A model generated the notes under the pieces. It was given only the letters and a program-made list of their open reading frames with translations, searched no databases and was not told the DNA's origin. Position numbers and translations under genes: made by a program. A stretch of DNA of 64,000 nucleotides from Microglena sp. YARC. Lineage: Eukaryota; Chlorophyta; Chlorophyceae; Chlamydomonadales; Chlamydomonadaceae. Shown here in pieces: positions 35,255 through 45,818 of this stretch. Position 1 is the first letter of the stretch. Each line of letters starts with the position of its first letter. The DNA lies in NCBI GenBank assembly GCA_022414725.1, contig CM039464.1, forward strand, positions 46,583,957-46,647,956, in the 5' to 3' direction.

Positions 35255-35501
35255 GTCAGTGCGTGTGTTGACAGCGACTCTGTATTTATATATGATAATA
35301 TATATATATAGTATATATTATAGTATATATATATATGTGTGTATGTATATAATATATTGTGTGGACCCCACTTTTAAAACCCCATCTGTCAATTCAAAAA
35401 ATGTAAACACATGCAAAATCAAATTGTAAACTTATGATAAAAAAATGTAAAGTCCCACTATCACAATTGCCATCTCTCTCAGCTGGTGTCTTGGCTCGCA
35501 G
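35255..35501 (+). other. Intron 15, AT-rich
   Basis: TATATA/GTATATA runs at ~35280-35360, then A/T-rich sequence. Two possible acceptors: TCTCTCAG (35481) and GGCTCGCAG (35501). The latter fits the phase of e15. Confidence 0.6.
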
Positions 35502-35659
35502 CTAGGCACCGTCTCCTCGGACGTGAGCATCATCAGGCGCTTGGCCCTGCTCAGCGCATTGTGGTTACCGAGTCGCAGCTCCTTCGCGCCCTGCCCCGCT
35601 CCTGCTGCCTGCAATCCTGCAGTGGGCACATCAGAAGGTTTCCTCAGAGGCCTGGAGAG
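35502..35659 (+). CDS. VPS13: VPS13-family gene, exon e16
   Basis: Phase 1 in if the acceptor ends at 35501; phase 0 out (GAGAG|GTAAAC). Reads RHRLLGREHHQALGPAQR then IVVTESQLLRALPRSCCLQ and HIRRFPQRPGE. The exon end is copied three times downstream. Function only by position between VAB blocks. Confidence 0.55.
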
Positions 35660-36090
35660 GTAAACAAAGTTGAGGGTTAGGGTTAAGGGGTTCAGGGGTT
35701 TTGAAACCATGAAACATACATACATTACATACGTGACTGTCACGCGCAATCCCTGCAAGTGGGCACATCAGATAGGTGTCCTCAAGAGGCAATGGAGCAG
35801 TTAACACAAAATTTGGGGGTTAGGGTTAAGGGTTTAGGGTTTGGAAACCATTAACATAAATACATTACACACATTGACTGGCAATCCCTGCAGTGGGCAC
35901 ATCAGGTGTCCTCAGAGGCATGGAGCAGGTAAACAAAATTTAGGGTTTAGGGTTTAGGGTTTAGGGTTTAAGGGTTTAGGGTTTGGAAACCATAAACATA
36001 AATACATTACATACATTGACTGGCAATCCCTGCAGTGGGGCAACATCCGATAGGTGTCCTCAGAGGCATGGAGCAGGTAAAACTTAATAA
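35660..36090 (+). repeat. Donor-type array after e16 with TTTAGGG repeats (period ~120-150 bp)
   Basis: Copies of the e16 end (AATCCCTGCAGTGGGCACAT, then TCCTCAGAGGCATGGAGCAG|GTAAA split by a few bases) end at ~35808 (decayed), 35929 and 36078. The spacers contain GGGTTTAGGGTTTAGGG runs and ACATAAATACATTACA. Confidence 0.8.
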
Positions 36091-36674
36091 TACTTGTAGT
36101 TGTGCTCCTCTCAACTAAGTTCACCTTCAACCCACCGTACACATCACATAAGGCATCTCTAAAATAACATACATTGACGCGGCAATCCTAAGTACAGTGA
36201 ACCCCAGAAACTGGCTTGGCGATGACCAAGGAGTCGGTATTAAATATATTATGTGTGAGACTTGGGTGTTGTCAGAGGATAGGAGCCATAGTTCCACATA
36301 CACTAACTTATTAAATAGTTCGGGTGATAATTAAATGTAGCAACTACATCTCTTCTGGGTTAAGCTCACAATTTGAATGTTGAAGTCAGATAGAAGTACC
36401 TTTCGTTCTGAGTATAAATTGGCACGTGCTGTGATATGGTGGTAATTGAGGGTGGAAGAGTGGTAGAAGATGACATGCATTTTCATGTTAGCATGTCCTT
36501 TATCCGCTGAGGATATGACCAGGGTACTACTTCTTGCCAAATTGGTCCCAGCCCGCTCTTTTAAGTTTAGTGCTCAATGAAAGCGCAAAAACTGAGCGCT
36601 GCAAGCCCACCCACAGAGAGATCGGTTGAAAAAACTAAAGTTGCGCGAAACTTAACGAGCGCAGAGGGGCTCTA
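36091..36674 (+). other. Intron 16, unique-looking sequence
   Basis: No repeat or exon recognised. Bases 36550-36670 are richer in CG and GCGC-type words than the surroundings. Confidence 0.5.
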
Positions 36675-37097
36675 ATGCGCTCAAGGTCAGCAAGGCTGCT
36701 ACGCTTTAGTGGTACCTCAACCGCGTGTGTGAATATCTGGAAGAAAGCAGACGGCCTGACACCTAAGGAGGTTGTCTGTTCATTGTTCAATGGTGGTGCA
36801 GAAAGGGCGTTGTACGCGGTTGCGAAGCTGTACCGCACAGGAGTCCTATGCAGGAGGGTCACAAGCAGACGCAGAAAACTGGCGGAGTCGTGTTGTTGCT
36901 ATACAACAGAACGAAGGTGGGCAACGATGGATGCTGACAGAAAGCGAGTTAAGTTTGGCGCGGCGTTGATGACCGTGTGGATGACGTTTGTCAGACGTTT
37001 CAAGAAATTTTTCGGTCGGAGGGACGGACAAATGGGTAAACATGGGGGCTCACAGCCCCGCTTGAAGAGGAGGCTTCCGCCAAAAATACCAGACTGA
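36675..37097 (+). CDS. Hypothetical 140-codon ORF inside intron 16
   Basis: ATG start, TGA stop, basic protein (Arg/Lys-rich, e.g. RRFKKFFGRRDGQMGK; C-terminus RLKRRLPPKIPD), not made of repeats. Unlike its surroundings it has balanced codon content. An overlapping frame also gives a protein-like stretch (ENWRSRVVAIQQNEGGQ), so it may be a frameshifted remnant of a mobile element. It could be a nested gene, a decayed insertion or chance. I do not recognise it. Confidence 0.25.
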   Translation: MRSRSARLLRFSGTSTACVNIWKKADGLTPKEVVCSLFNGGAERALYAVAKLYRTGVLCRRVTSRRRKLAESCCCYTTERRWATMDADRKRVKFGAALMTVWMTFVRRFKKFFGRRDGQMGKHGGSQPRLKRRLPPKIPD

Positions 37098-37221
37098 ATT
37101 GGTTGATAAAGACTGCAGCATGAAAGCTGGTCATATCGAATCCACTGATTCCTTTGAAGGATGGAAAGTACCTCATACCATTTTATTAAAGACGTTTGCA
37201 GTTTGGTTTATCAAAGTTTAC

Positions 37222-37340
37222 GTTCGTGTTCGGTTCATCAATGCTTTTCGTTTTAGCCCTTCCTGTCACGGTTGGCGCAAGGTCCCTTTAGCGGGCTATT
37301 TGGCCTACCCTGGATTGTAAAATACAGACATACAAGGTAG
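37222..37340 (+). mobile_element. SINE-like element A, sense
   Basis: GTTCATCAATGCTTTTCG, TTTTAGCCCTTCCTGTCACGG, then TTGGCCTACCCTGGATTGTA and a short ACATAC tail. Confidence 0.65.
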
Positions 37341-37534
37341 GGCTACTGTTTTTGTGTTTTCTGACTACGCACTCTGGTCAGAAACGTCCCTGCCCTCCCC
37401 AAGCCCGCCCTGGAGCTGTTAGTTATGTAGTGTGTTAGTTGGCGTAGGAAGGGAGGGTCCTCCTTAAAACATCACGCCCTCTTCCAGGCGTATCTCTTTT
37501 TCTGCAGTGTGTAGTATGTAATTGAAACACAGTC

Positions 37535-37690
37535 CCGCAGGGGTAGGCCAAACAGGCTACAGGGACTTGCCCAACCCATGCCGGGACAGGGGCTAAAACG
37601 AAAAAGCACTGGATGGAACTGAGCCCCCTAAATAATGGGATTGACTGACGGGGGCCCTGGGTTCGTGCTACACGTGAACCATGTAATTCT
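37535..37690 (-). mobile_element. SINE-like element A, antisense
   Basis: GGGGTAGGCCAAACAGGC, GGGACTTGCCCAACCCATG, GGGGCTAAAACGAAAAAGCAC and GGAACTGAGCCCC. It continues as GGGGCCCTGGGTTCGTGCTA, also seen near 3300-3330, so the full element may be at least 150 bp. Confidence 0.7.
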
Positions 37691-37955
37691 GCAAGCAGGT
37701 AGAAGGAAGCTGCTGGTCAGCGATTCACTGGCCATTAAGCTGGCTCCTAAAATACCCAAATTTCCTAAACCCTAAGCCAAAAAACCCTAAAGCTGGTCGC
37801 AGCATTGGTCATACAGCTCCTAAACCTGCTAAACCCAAACCTGCCTGAACACACCTAAGACCTCGAGTCTCTTATTTCACCTAAACCACCTAAACCCAAA
37901 ACCCGAAAACCCTGGTCATGGCAAAAGTGCCGGACCAGCATAAGTTGCTGACCAG
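37691..37955 (+). repeat. Intron 16 end: CCTAAACC repeats
   Basis: Irregular CCTAAA/CCCTAAA-type words with two echoes of GCTGGTC-AGC/GCATTGGTCAT. The acceptor GCTGACCAG ends at 37955. Confidence 0.6.
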
Positions 37956-38093
37956 CTTCGCCTGTTCCCCTGGAGCAGCTGCCTGGACGTGAAGCATCTA
38001 GCCATGGAGGTGTACAGTGCCATGCAGAAGGGCTATGTCGACAGCGTAGACGAGGAGGAGGACATGGGGGCACTTCATGCCACCACTGTCCAG
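37956..38093 (+). CDS. VPS13: VPS13-family gene, exon e17
   Basis: 46 codons, phase 0 both ends (GACCAG acceptor; GTCCAG|GTACGT donor). Reads LRLFPWSSCLDVKHLAMEVY then SAMQKGYVDSVDEEEDMGAL. Acidic segment within the VAB region. Supported by open frame, strong donor and matching phases. Confidence 0.55.
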
Positions 38094-38864
38094 GTACGTT
38101 GTGTAAAGGGGCAAGGTTGGTGAGGTGTGTAGAAAGAATGGAAAGTGAATTGTCCCGTATAGAAGTGATCATGGGTCCTCCATTGAAGCCAAGCCAAGCC
38201 AAGCCATTTCGGTCTCCTGGTAGTCAGGGTTATCTTGATTTTTAAAGGTCAAGCAATGCCCTTTTAGCCTAAGACGGCACTGTTTTTCTTTTTGGGGCTA
38301 TGTGTGGCTTGTAGGCAGCTCCCACTCACCAACCAACCCACCAACCAACCAACCAACAGAAACAGACTGGCTTTACCTTGTAGACCTTCCTGGTAGTCCG
38401 TAGTTATCTTGATTATTGGATGTCAAGCAATGCCCTTTAGCCTTGAGGTGCCACTTTTTTTCTTTTTGGGACTATATCTAGCAGCTTCTAGGCAGTAAAC
38501 ACCCATTATCCCGATTATTGGAGAATGCTCAGGGGGGGGGGCAGGAAGGGGAGAATGTGTGTCAGGGGGGGAGGGGGGGAGGGTTGAGAGAATGGGGGGG
38601 GGGAGAGAGGACAGAGGAAAGGGGGAGAAATGGAGGTAGGGTCAAAGGGGAAGTAAATGAGGATATGGGATAGAAACCAGGGAGGGGAGAGATGGAGGGA
38701 GGGTAAAAGGAAGTAGGACAATGGGAGGGGGAGCACAGAAGGGGGAGGAGGGGGGGGAAGAGAGAGGGAGGGGCGAAGAAGGAGGGGGGGCAGGTAGGCG
38801 GGGGCAAACGGCCACACGTGCTACACCCTACTAGTACAGACAGACAGACAGACAGAAAGACAGC

Positions 38865-38925
<61 letters not shown>

Positions 38926-39121
38926 TATACACATAATGATACATAGATAAATACATTCAGACATACAGACATACAGACATGCATACATACGTTCACACAT
39001 ACATACATACATACATACATAATACATACATGCATACATAAATACATACATACATACATACATACATACATACATACACACACATACAAAGTGAACCAGA
39101 ACCCTTGAACGCCATCCGCAG
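38094..39121 (+). repeat. Intron 17: duplicated element, polypurine tract, CAGA and CATA microsatellites
   Basis: A ~160-bp block (CCTGGTAGTC--GTTATCTTGAT, GTCAAGCAATGCCCTTT, TTTCTTTTTGGG) occurs twice at ~38212-38330 and ~38390-38510. A G/A-rich tract fills 38528-38800. (CAGA)n runs 38835-38925 and (CATA)n 38930-39085. Confidence 0.8.
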
Positions 39122-39175
39122 GTCTGCTGTGGAGGTTGTGCTGAGGCAGATCTCCAAATCCACCTCCTGCTACAG
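39122..39175 (+). CDS. VPS13: VPS13-family gene, exon e18 (microexon)
   Basis: 54 bases, phase 0 both ends (ATCCGCAG acceptor; CTACAG|GTAACT donor). Reads VCCGGCAEADLQIHLLLQ, a strand-like DLQIHLLLQ that joins e19's VRLSSDRLSWELELLP well. Its short length makes it tentative; skipping it would keep the frame. Confidence 0.5.
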
Positions 39176-39194
39176 GTAACTTATTGTATCATCT

Positions 39195-39515
39195 ACTTAG
39201 GGTTGTTTGGGATTAAGTTCATCAGTTATTTTTCTTTTAAAGCCTTTCCAACTACAATTGGGCAAGTCACTTAAGCACACACAGGCCCTATCCTGGAGAG
39301 ACCTACTGTGCATATTCTCTTGACAACATATGCTATGTTTGGAACAATGCAGAGAACGGTAATCTAGCTCCTCCTCCTGTCTAGAATTATCTTGATCATT
39401 CGAGGTTGGGCAAGTCCCTGGAGCCTACTTGACTACCCCCCGGACTATAAAGTTTGTGCTTAGCCTATTAAATGGGCCCCATCACACATGTATTTATTTA
39501 TACATACATACATAC
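39195..39515 (+). mobile_element. Fragments of SINE-like element A, sense
   Basis: Bases ~39205-39290 match TTCATCAGTTATTTTTCTTTT, CCTTTCCAACTAC and GGGCAAGTCACTTAAG. A second 3' part at ~39375-39515 has GATCATTCGAGGTTGGGC, AAGTCCCTGGAGCCTA and a TACATACATACA tail. Confidence 0.55.
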
Positions 39516-39689
39516 AAGGGCGTTGGCATTTTAAAACCCAGACAAGGACCCGGCACCTGGGTGGGGGGTTGCCAACGGCCACACAGGCTACCGTACTAGT
39601 ACATACATACACACAGAGACGGTTGGCACAGCCACTGTGTAAGAATGCCACGCACACACTAACACTACAGACACATACCATACACTCCA

Positions 39690-40245
39690 CTCATCTACCA
39701 CTCCACTCCACCCCTCCACCCCACCTCTCTACTCCACCCATCTACCCCTCCACTCAACCCCTCCACCCCACCCTCTACTCCACCCATCTACCCCTCCACT
39801 CCACCCCTCCACCCCACCTCTCTACTCCACCCCATCTACCCCTCCACTCCACCCCTCCACCCACCTCTCTACTCCACCCATCTACCCTCCACTCCACCCC
39901 TCCACCCACCTCTCTACTCCACCCATCTACCCCTCCACTCCACCCCTCCACCCCACCTCTCTACTCTACCCATCTACCCCTCCACTCCACCCCTCCACCC
40001 CACCTCTCTACTCCACCCATCTACCCCTCCACTCCGCCCCTCCACCCCACCTCTCTACTCCACCCATCTACCCCTCCACTCCACCCCTCCACCCCACCCC
40101 TCTACTCCACCCATCTACCCCTCCACTCCACCCCTCCACCCCACCCTCTACTCCACCCATCTACCTCTCCACTCCACCCCTCCACCCCACCCCTCTACTC
40201 CACCCATCTACCCCTCCACTCCACCCTTCTTCCCCTCTCTGCACT
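39690..40245 (+). repeat. ~45-bp pyrimidine minisatellite before e19
   Basis: About a dozen units with CTCTACTCCACCCATCTACC + CCTCCACTCCACCCCTCCACC (written here as two parts). Frequent single-base length changes. Confidence 0.9.
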
Positions 40246-40263
40246 ACACTATGTTCTGTTCAG

Positions 40264-40382
40264 GTTCGTCTATCTTCTGACCGGCTATCCTGGGAGCTGG
40301 AACTCCTGCCCTCTGCTGTGCTACACAATCATACTCCGGTCCAACTCCAAGCTATGATGCTCACCCTGCAAGGGGCACCAAG
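40264..40382 (+). CDS. VPS13: VPS13-family gene, exon e19 (VAB block 3)
   Basis: Phase 0 in (TTCTGTTCAG), phase 2 out (CAAG|GTACAG). Reads VRLSSDRLSWELELLPSAVL then HNHTPVQLQAMMLTLQGAP. The pattern 'P-V-L-H-N-x-T/L-P-x-x-L' is typical of VPS13 VAB repeats; the Asn of HNHT is the conserved residue. Confidence 0.8.
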
Positions 40383-40725
40383 GTACAGCTAAATGATCTG
40401 GCTAACCCTGGACTGTCAAACAAATACACATGTATGCACTGTTTATTGCTCTGGTACTTCGACCTAGCTACACTAAGACTTCAATGCAACCTAACAGGTT
40501 TTTGTTCTTTTGCCCCTCTGCTTTATAGCCTAGTTGCCTTCTTACTTATGCCCATTAAATTGTCATCCACCTGTCTGAACCAAGTGACTGCATTCTGTAC
40601 TAGGGAGTGTGGTGCAATAGTGGTCTGGTAGAAGTGGCTCCCTTGCTTCACAGCTTGTTTTCTTGATTAATTATCTGAAAACACACACACACCTCTCAAA
40701 AACCATCCCCTTCCCACTACTGCAG
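40383..40725 (+). other. Intron 18, unique-looking
   Basis: No repeat apart from a short (CA)n at ~40681. Acceptor CTACTGCAG (40725). One of the few introns here without edge copies. Confidence 0.6.
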
Positions 40726-41080
40726 GGAAATCAAGCAAGCCATCGCGTCACGGTCTGAAATAGCTCTCTACACGTGTGGCTCCGCATTCCTACGAGCAAT
40801 ACTCATCCAGCCACGTGGTTACCACTGGAGTGACTTCATCACGGTCCAAGATTCCATTGCCCAGGGCCGAGCCCCTAACATGGGCGGAGGAGGAATGGGT
40901 CCAGCTAGGGTTGGGGACGAAGATGAGGAGGTGGAAACTGCAGCTGATAGTGAGGAGGCCGTGAAGAGCAAAGGCAGTGTGCTGATATCCTCGTCTAAGG
41001 TGGTGGTGCGCAGTGCATCTCCTGGTGGAGCCAATGTGGTGCTTGACTTCAAGGCACGGAGGGTGATCAGCACCGGACAA
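40726..41080 (+). CDS. VPS13: VPS13-family gene, exon e20
   Basis: Phase 2 in (completes Arg with e19), phase 0 out (GGACAA|GTGAGT). Reads EIKQAIASRSEIALYTCG, ILIQPRGYHWSDFITVQ, a Gly/acidic linker, then VLISSSKVVVRSASPGG and VLDFKARRVISTGQ. 'GYHWSDFITV' fits the WS-x-F-x-(L/V) motif that closes VAB repeats. The terminal ~130 bases with donor are tandemly repeated downstream in the same frame. Confidence 0.8.
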
Positions 41081-42240
41081 GTGAGTGGTGTTTGGGTGTG
41101 GGTGTGGGTGTGGGTGTGGGTGGGTGAGGCCGTGAAGAGCAAAGGCAGTGTGCTGATATCCTCGTCTAAGGTGGTGGTGCGCAGTGCATCTCCTGGTGGA
41201 GCCAATGTGGTGCTTGACTTAAAGGCAAGGAGGGTGATCAGCACCGGACAAGTGAGTGGTGTGCGGGTGTGGGTGAGGCTGGGTGAGGCTGTGAAGAGCA
41301 AAGGCAGTGTGCTAATACCCTTGGCCAAGGTGGTGGTGCGCAGTGCATCTCCTGGTGGAGCCAATGTGGTGCTTGACTTCAAGGCACGGAGGGTGATCAG
41401 CACCGGACAAGTGAGTGGTGTGTGGGTGTGGGTGTGGGTGGGTGAGGCCGTGAAGAGCAAAGGCAGCGTGCTAATCTCCCCGTCTAAGGTGGTGGTGTGC
41501 AGTGCATCTCCTGGTGGAGCCAATGTGGTGCTTGACTTCAAGGCACGGAGGGTGATCAGCACCGGACAAGTGAGTGGTGTGTTGGTGTGGGTGAGGCTGG
41601 GTGAGGCTGTGAAGAGCAAAGGCAGTGTGCTAATATCCTTGGCCAAGGTGGTGGTGCGCAGAGCATGACCTTGTGGAGCCAATGTGGTGCTTGACTTCAA
41701 GGCACGGAGGGTGATCAGCACTGGACAAGTGAGTGGTGTGTGGGTGTGGGTGTGTGTGGGTGAGGCCGTGAAGAGCAAAGGCAGTGTGCTGATATCCTCG
41801 TCAAAGGTGATGGTGCGCAGTGCATCTCCTGGTGGAGTCAATGTGGTGCTTGACTTCAAGGCAAGGAGGGTGATCAGCACCGGACAAGTGAGTGGTGTGT
41901 GATTTTGTGTGTGAATGTGTGTGTAGGTGTGGGTGGGTGTGGGTGTGTGGGTGTGGGTGGGTGGGTGGGTGGGTGTGGGGGGGGGGGACGAGCTGGTAAT
42001 GTGGGTGTGTACGTGTGAGTGTGGCTTCAGAACATGGGGGGTGATCAGCACCAGAAAAGTGAGACAGAGGTGTGGTTGACAAGCATACCTCTATCTAAGG
42101 TTTAGTATTCCTCTATCTGAGGATAAGCATTCCTCTAAATGAGGTGTGGTGTGGTATCAAACATCAAGACCCAGAGGAGGAGGTAATCAGCATTAGACAA
42201 GTGAGGCAGGGAGGAGGGGTACGCAAGCTGAGCTCAATTT
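41081..42240 (+). repeat. Donor-type array after e20, in-frame (period 159-171 bp)
   Basis: GACAAGTGAGTGGTG junctions recur near 41080 (exon end), 41251, 41410, 41570, 41730 and 41889, with decayed ones at ~42058 and ~42200. Each unit repeats the last ~130 bases of e20 (GAGGCCGTGAAGAGCAAAGG to GGACAA) plus a GGTGTGGGTGTGGG spacer. The first three full units keep e20's frame open; the fourth ends at a TGA (~41666). Confidence 0.9.
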
Positions 42241-42243
42241 TGA

Positions 42244-43136
42244 GTTCCTCTATCTCCACTCCACTCCACTCCACTCCACTCCACTCCACTCCACTCCACT
42301 CCACCCACTCCACTCCACTTCATGCCCCTCCACTCCACTCCACTCCACCCACTCCACTCCACTCCACCCACTCCACTCCACTCCACTCCACTCCACTCCA
42401 CTCCACTCCACTCCACTCCACTCCACTCCACTCCACTCCACCCACTCCACTCCACTTCATTGCCCCTCCACTCCACTCCACTCCACTCCACTCCACTCCA
42501 CTCCACTCCACTCCTCTCCACTCCACTCCACTCCACCCACTCCACTCCACTCCACTCCACTCCACTTTACTCCACTCCACCCACTCCACTCTCCACTCTC
42601 CACTCCACTCCACTCCACTTCATGCCCCTCCAATCCAATCCAATCTCCACTCTCCACTCTCCACTCTCCACTCCACTCCACTCCACTCCACTCCACTCCA
42701 CTCCACTCCACTCCACTCCACTCCACTCCTCACCACTCCACTTCATGCCCCTACAATCCACTCTCCACTCTCCACTCTCCACTCTCCACTCTTCACTCTT
42801 CACTCTCCACTCCACTCCACTCCACTCCACTTCATGCCCCTCCAATTCATTCTCCACTCTCCACTCTCCACTCTTTACTCTACACTCTACACTCTACACT
42901 CTACACTCTCCACTCTTCACTCTACACTCTACACTCCACTCCACTCCACTTCATGCCCCTCCAATTCACTCTCCACTCTCCACTCTCCACTCCACTCCAC
43001 TCCACTCCACTTCATGCCCCTCCACTCCACTCTCCACTCTCCACTCTCCAGTCCACTCCACTCCACTCCACTTCATTCCCCTCCAATTCACTCTCCACTC
43101 TCCACTCTCCACTCTCCACTCTCCACTCCACTCCAC
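42244..43136 (+). repeat. CCACT pentanucleotide satellite
   Basis: (CCACT)n with CCACTTCATGCCCCTCCA interruptions every 60-120 bp, and CTCCACT/CTCTCCA heptamer variants in the second half. Open frames of Ser-Thr-Pro-Leu-His type are spurious. Confidence 0.9.
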
Positions 43137-43346
43137 TGCACACGCCCACATGATGAAATCGTCAGGCCTTGGCTATCACCATCCTTCCGCTCTACAAAAA
43201 AAGAAGCAAAGGACGAATAGATACAATGATACATAGAAAAACCTTTTCAAGGTGCAACCTGAAAATAGAAGTTGGCAGGTTGCACCTCGACATCTATCTA
43301 TAAATCTGGGCTTGCACCATCTTAATTTCTGATCCTGTTTCCACAG

Positions 43347-44421
43347 GTTGTGATGACTGTTCGGAGCAGGCTGTGGGTTTACAACTGCACCGGAATGCCT
43401 CTCTCCATCCAGCAAGCCTATGCCAACCAGGCTCCTCTTGATATAGCTCCCATAGGTGGAATGCCTCCTCCTCCGAGCCTGTACTGGATCCCTGCCTCTG
43501 TAGCTCCGGATGGATCACATGTCAACCCTGGCTGTCTGCTCGGTCCTCGCACCTCACACTTGGCTGCAGCACAGGCCATAGTCGAGGACTGTCTACCAGG
43601 AGGGGGGGCTGCGCCCACCCCTTCACAAGATCCCAGGTCGCGTCGGGTGTCAGCAGCTTCATCAGCAGGTCTGTCTTCATTTGCTGCTTCTAGAAGCCAG
43701 GCGCAAGGTCGCAGCCACACGTCAGCCCTAGCTCCCTCGCAGCACCAGCACCAGCAGGCCAGCGGCAGCCACCATTGGCCCCCTATGAGTGGTGGACAAG
43801 CCCGGGTCATCAGTGGCTACCGAGGCGGGGGCTTTGACCAAGACGTCTCGCCCCTGGGCTTGGGCCAGCTAGCTCCGACAAGCGAGGAAGCGGGGAGCAG
43901 CAGAGGTCTTGGTTCTGCGCCCCCATTCAAGGAGGGCCTAGTCCGTGACCCGAGCTCCAGCTCCCTGGGCAGAAGCTTCTTCCGAGCAGCTGACACCCTC
44001 CACCTGCCTACCTCTCGCACCTCGCGAACCAGCTTGTACTCCTGGAACCCTAGCTTGCAGACGGTGGGCTCCCTAGGCACTACTGGGGGAGGGTCGTCCT
44101 CTTCTCCTCTGATGCCCTCAATGTGCGGTGACCAGTTCCTGCCTCACTCAGGCACGCCTCTGCACTTGTCGCTGGCCCCTCAAGGAGCCAACTCCTCCAC
44201 TCTCCCTGCCGCCTTGGAGGACACCCACACCCACTCTCCTCACCCCAACAGGCGCCCGACGTCTTCCTCGGCTAAGGGCTCGGGCAATGTAGACGTGTGG
44301 TCTGCCCTGCTACCACTGTCCATCGAGAACTACAACGCCACGGCTGTGGTTTCCATTCCTTGCCCTGTTCCACAAGGAGATGCATCCGCTGCCGGGGTCA
44401 GTGCAGGGCTGGGCCATACAG
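43347..44421 (+). CDS. VPS13: VPS13-family gene, exon e21 (VAB block 4)
   Basis: 358 codons, phase 0 in (TTTCCACAG). Phase 1 out (ATACAG|GTGGGA). Opens with VVMTVRSRLWVYNCTGMPLS then IQQAYANQAP, a clear VAB repeat start (conserved Asn in YNCTG). A ~290-residue Ser/Gly/Pro-rich insertion follows (e.g. SHHWPPMSGGQARVISG) before LPLSIENYNATAVVSIP resumes beta-strand-like sequence. Long disordered insertions are unusual but match the style of e1, e2 and e8. Confidence 0.85.
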
Positions 44422-44763
44422 GTGGGAAGAGCAGAGGATGAGCACTAGACCCCCCCCCTCCCCCCCCCCCCCCCATACACACACCCCCACACACACACCC
44501 CACACACACTCCCCTCCCCCCCCCCCCCCCACACACACACACCGCACCCACACCACATACACACCCACATACACACCCACATACACACTCACACACACCC
44601 ACACACACTCACACACACAGACACACAGACACACAGCCTCCCCCCCACACACACACAAACCCAGGGCTCGGCGGTACACTCACACCCACAGACACACAGC
44701 CCCCCCCCCCCCCACAACACACACACTCACACACACACCCACACCCAGGGCTCGGCGGTACAG
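44422..44763 (+). other. Intron 21 bounded by copies of one AG|GT segment
   Basis: The donor side reads CAGGGCTGGGCCATACAG|GT and GGGAAGAGCAG. The acceptor side reads CAGGGCTCGGCGGTACAG|GT and GGGAAGGGCAG. A third, partial copy lies at 44661-44692. The rest is C-rich and CACACAC-rich. Confidence 0.8.
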
Positions 44764-44876
44764 GTGGGAAGGGCAGCTCATACCAAGTGGTGGTGCGGTT
44801 GGTTCGAGTGGAGAACTGCCCTGGCTGTTGGGCGCTTCACGTGATGCCTCGTTTTCTGCTCATGAATGCACTGCAG
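44764..44876 (+). CDS. VPS13: VPS13-family gene, exon e22 (VAB block 5)
   Basis: Phase 1 in, phase 0 out (CTGCAG|GTATGA). Reads GKGSSYQVVVRLVRVENCPG then CWALHVMPRFLLMNALQ. RVENCPGCW again places an Asn in the position expected of a VAB repeat. LMNALQ is copied with a GT at ~45068. Confidence 0.75.
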
Positions 44877-45330
44877 GTATGATATGGTATGATATGATAT
44901 GATGCACTGCAGGAAGCTGGGTGGAAGCTTGGTAGATGCTGGGTGGCTGGGTGAGGTGGGGTGGGGGGCGGGATGGATGGGTGGACGGGTGGGTGGGGGG
45001 GACCTCCATTATGACAGACAATTTTTTGCTATATTTCGTATCCTTTCTGATCATGAATGCACTAAAGGTATCATATCATATCATATCATATCATATCATA
45101 TCATATCATATCATATCATATCATGTCATATCAAATCATATCATATCATATCATATCATATCATATCATATCATATCATATCATATCATATCATATGGCA
45201 TGGTATGGTATGGTATGGTATGGTATGATATGATATGTTATGTAATGATATGATCTGAAATGATATGGCGTACTATTTATTTATGTTACAACCCCCTCGC
45301 AGGTCCCCCTGCAGTCATTAAACAATTGAA
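44877..45330 (+). repeat. Donor-type copies of the e22 end and ATATC/GGTAT satellites
   Basis: GATGCACTGCAGG at ~44901 and TCATGAATGCACTAAAG|GTATCAT at ~45047-45068 copy the e22 edge. Pentanucleotide (ATATC)n then fills 45069-45195, followed by (GGTAT)n. Confidence 0.8.
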
Positions 45331-45334
45331 TGTG

Positions 45335-45430
45335 TGTATGTAAGTCCAGGTGTAGGCCAAATAGGCGTAAGGGACTTACCCAACCTTAACAGGAAGGGCT
45401 AAGAAGAAAACCAATCATTATAAACCCCTG
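45335..45430 (-). mobile_element. SINE-like element A, antisense
   Basis: AAGTCCAGGTGTAGGCCAAA, TAGGCGTAAGGGACTTACCC, AACCTTAACAGGAAGGGC. Confidence 0.65.
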
Positions 45431-45499
45431 GTTTGGTGGTTAGCCCCAATGGAACCAAACGGGCTGGCCCCCTCAACCTATCGCCTGGTAATAAGGCGT

Positions 45500-45702
45500 A
45501 CTATGCCTTTATATATTTATTTATTAATTTATTTATGTGTTTATTTATTTATACCCGTTGTAGTTTCTCATGCAGTCCTATGCCATGTAATAAGGCGCAC
45601 AATTTTTTATTTATGCATTTAAACCTCTCTTAGGTTCCCCTGCAGCCTTACGCCTTGTAAAAAGGCGTACTGTTTATTTCTTTATCTCATATTTATTTAT
45701 TT

Positions 45703-45750
<48 letters not shown>

Positions 45751-45759
45751 TTTTTGTAT

Positions 45760-45802
<43 letters not shown>

Positions 45803-45818
45803 TTAAAACCCCCCGTAG
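45500..45818 (+). repeat. (TTTA)n with acceptor-type copies of the e23 start
   Basis: TTTATTTATT arrays carry copies of (C/T)TAG|GTTCCCCTGCAG at ~45627 and weaker ones at ~45300 and ~45560, each followed by CCTTACGCC-TGTAA-AAGGCGTAC. The real acceptor is CCCCGTAG at 45818. Confidence 0.75.

Noticed and set aside
41684..41902. An independent short gene downstream of e20
   Set aside because: It is the fifth and sixth units of the donor-type copy array of e20.
42144..43236. 360-codon Ser-Thr-Pro-Leu-His frame and - strand Trp-Ser-Gly-Val-Glu frames
   Set aside because: Products of (CCACT)n; no non-repeat sequence is included beyond the edges.
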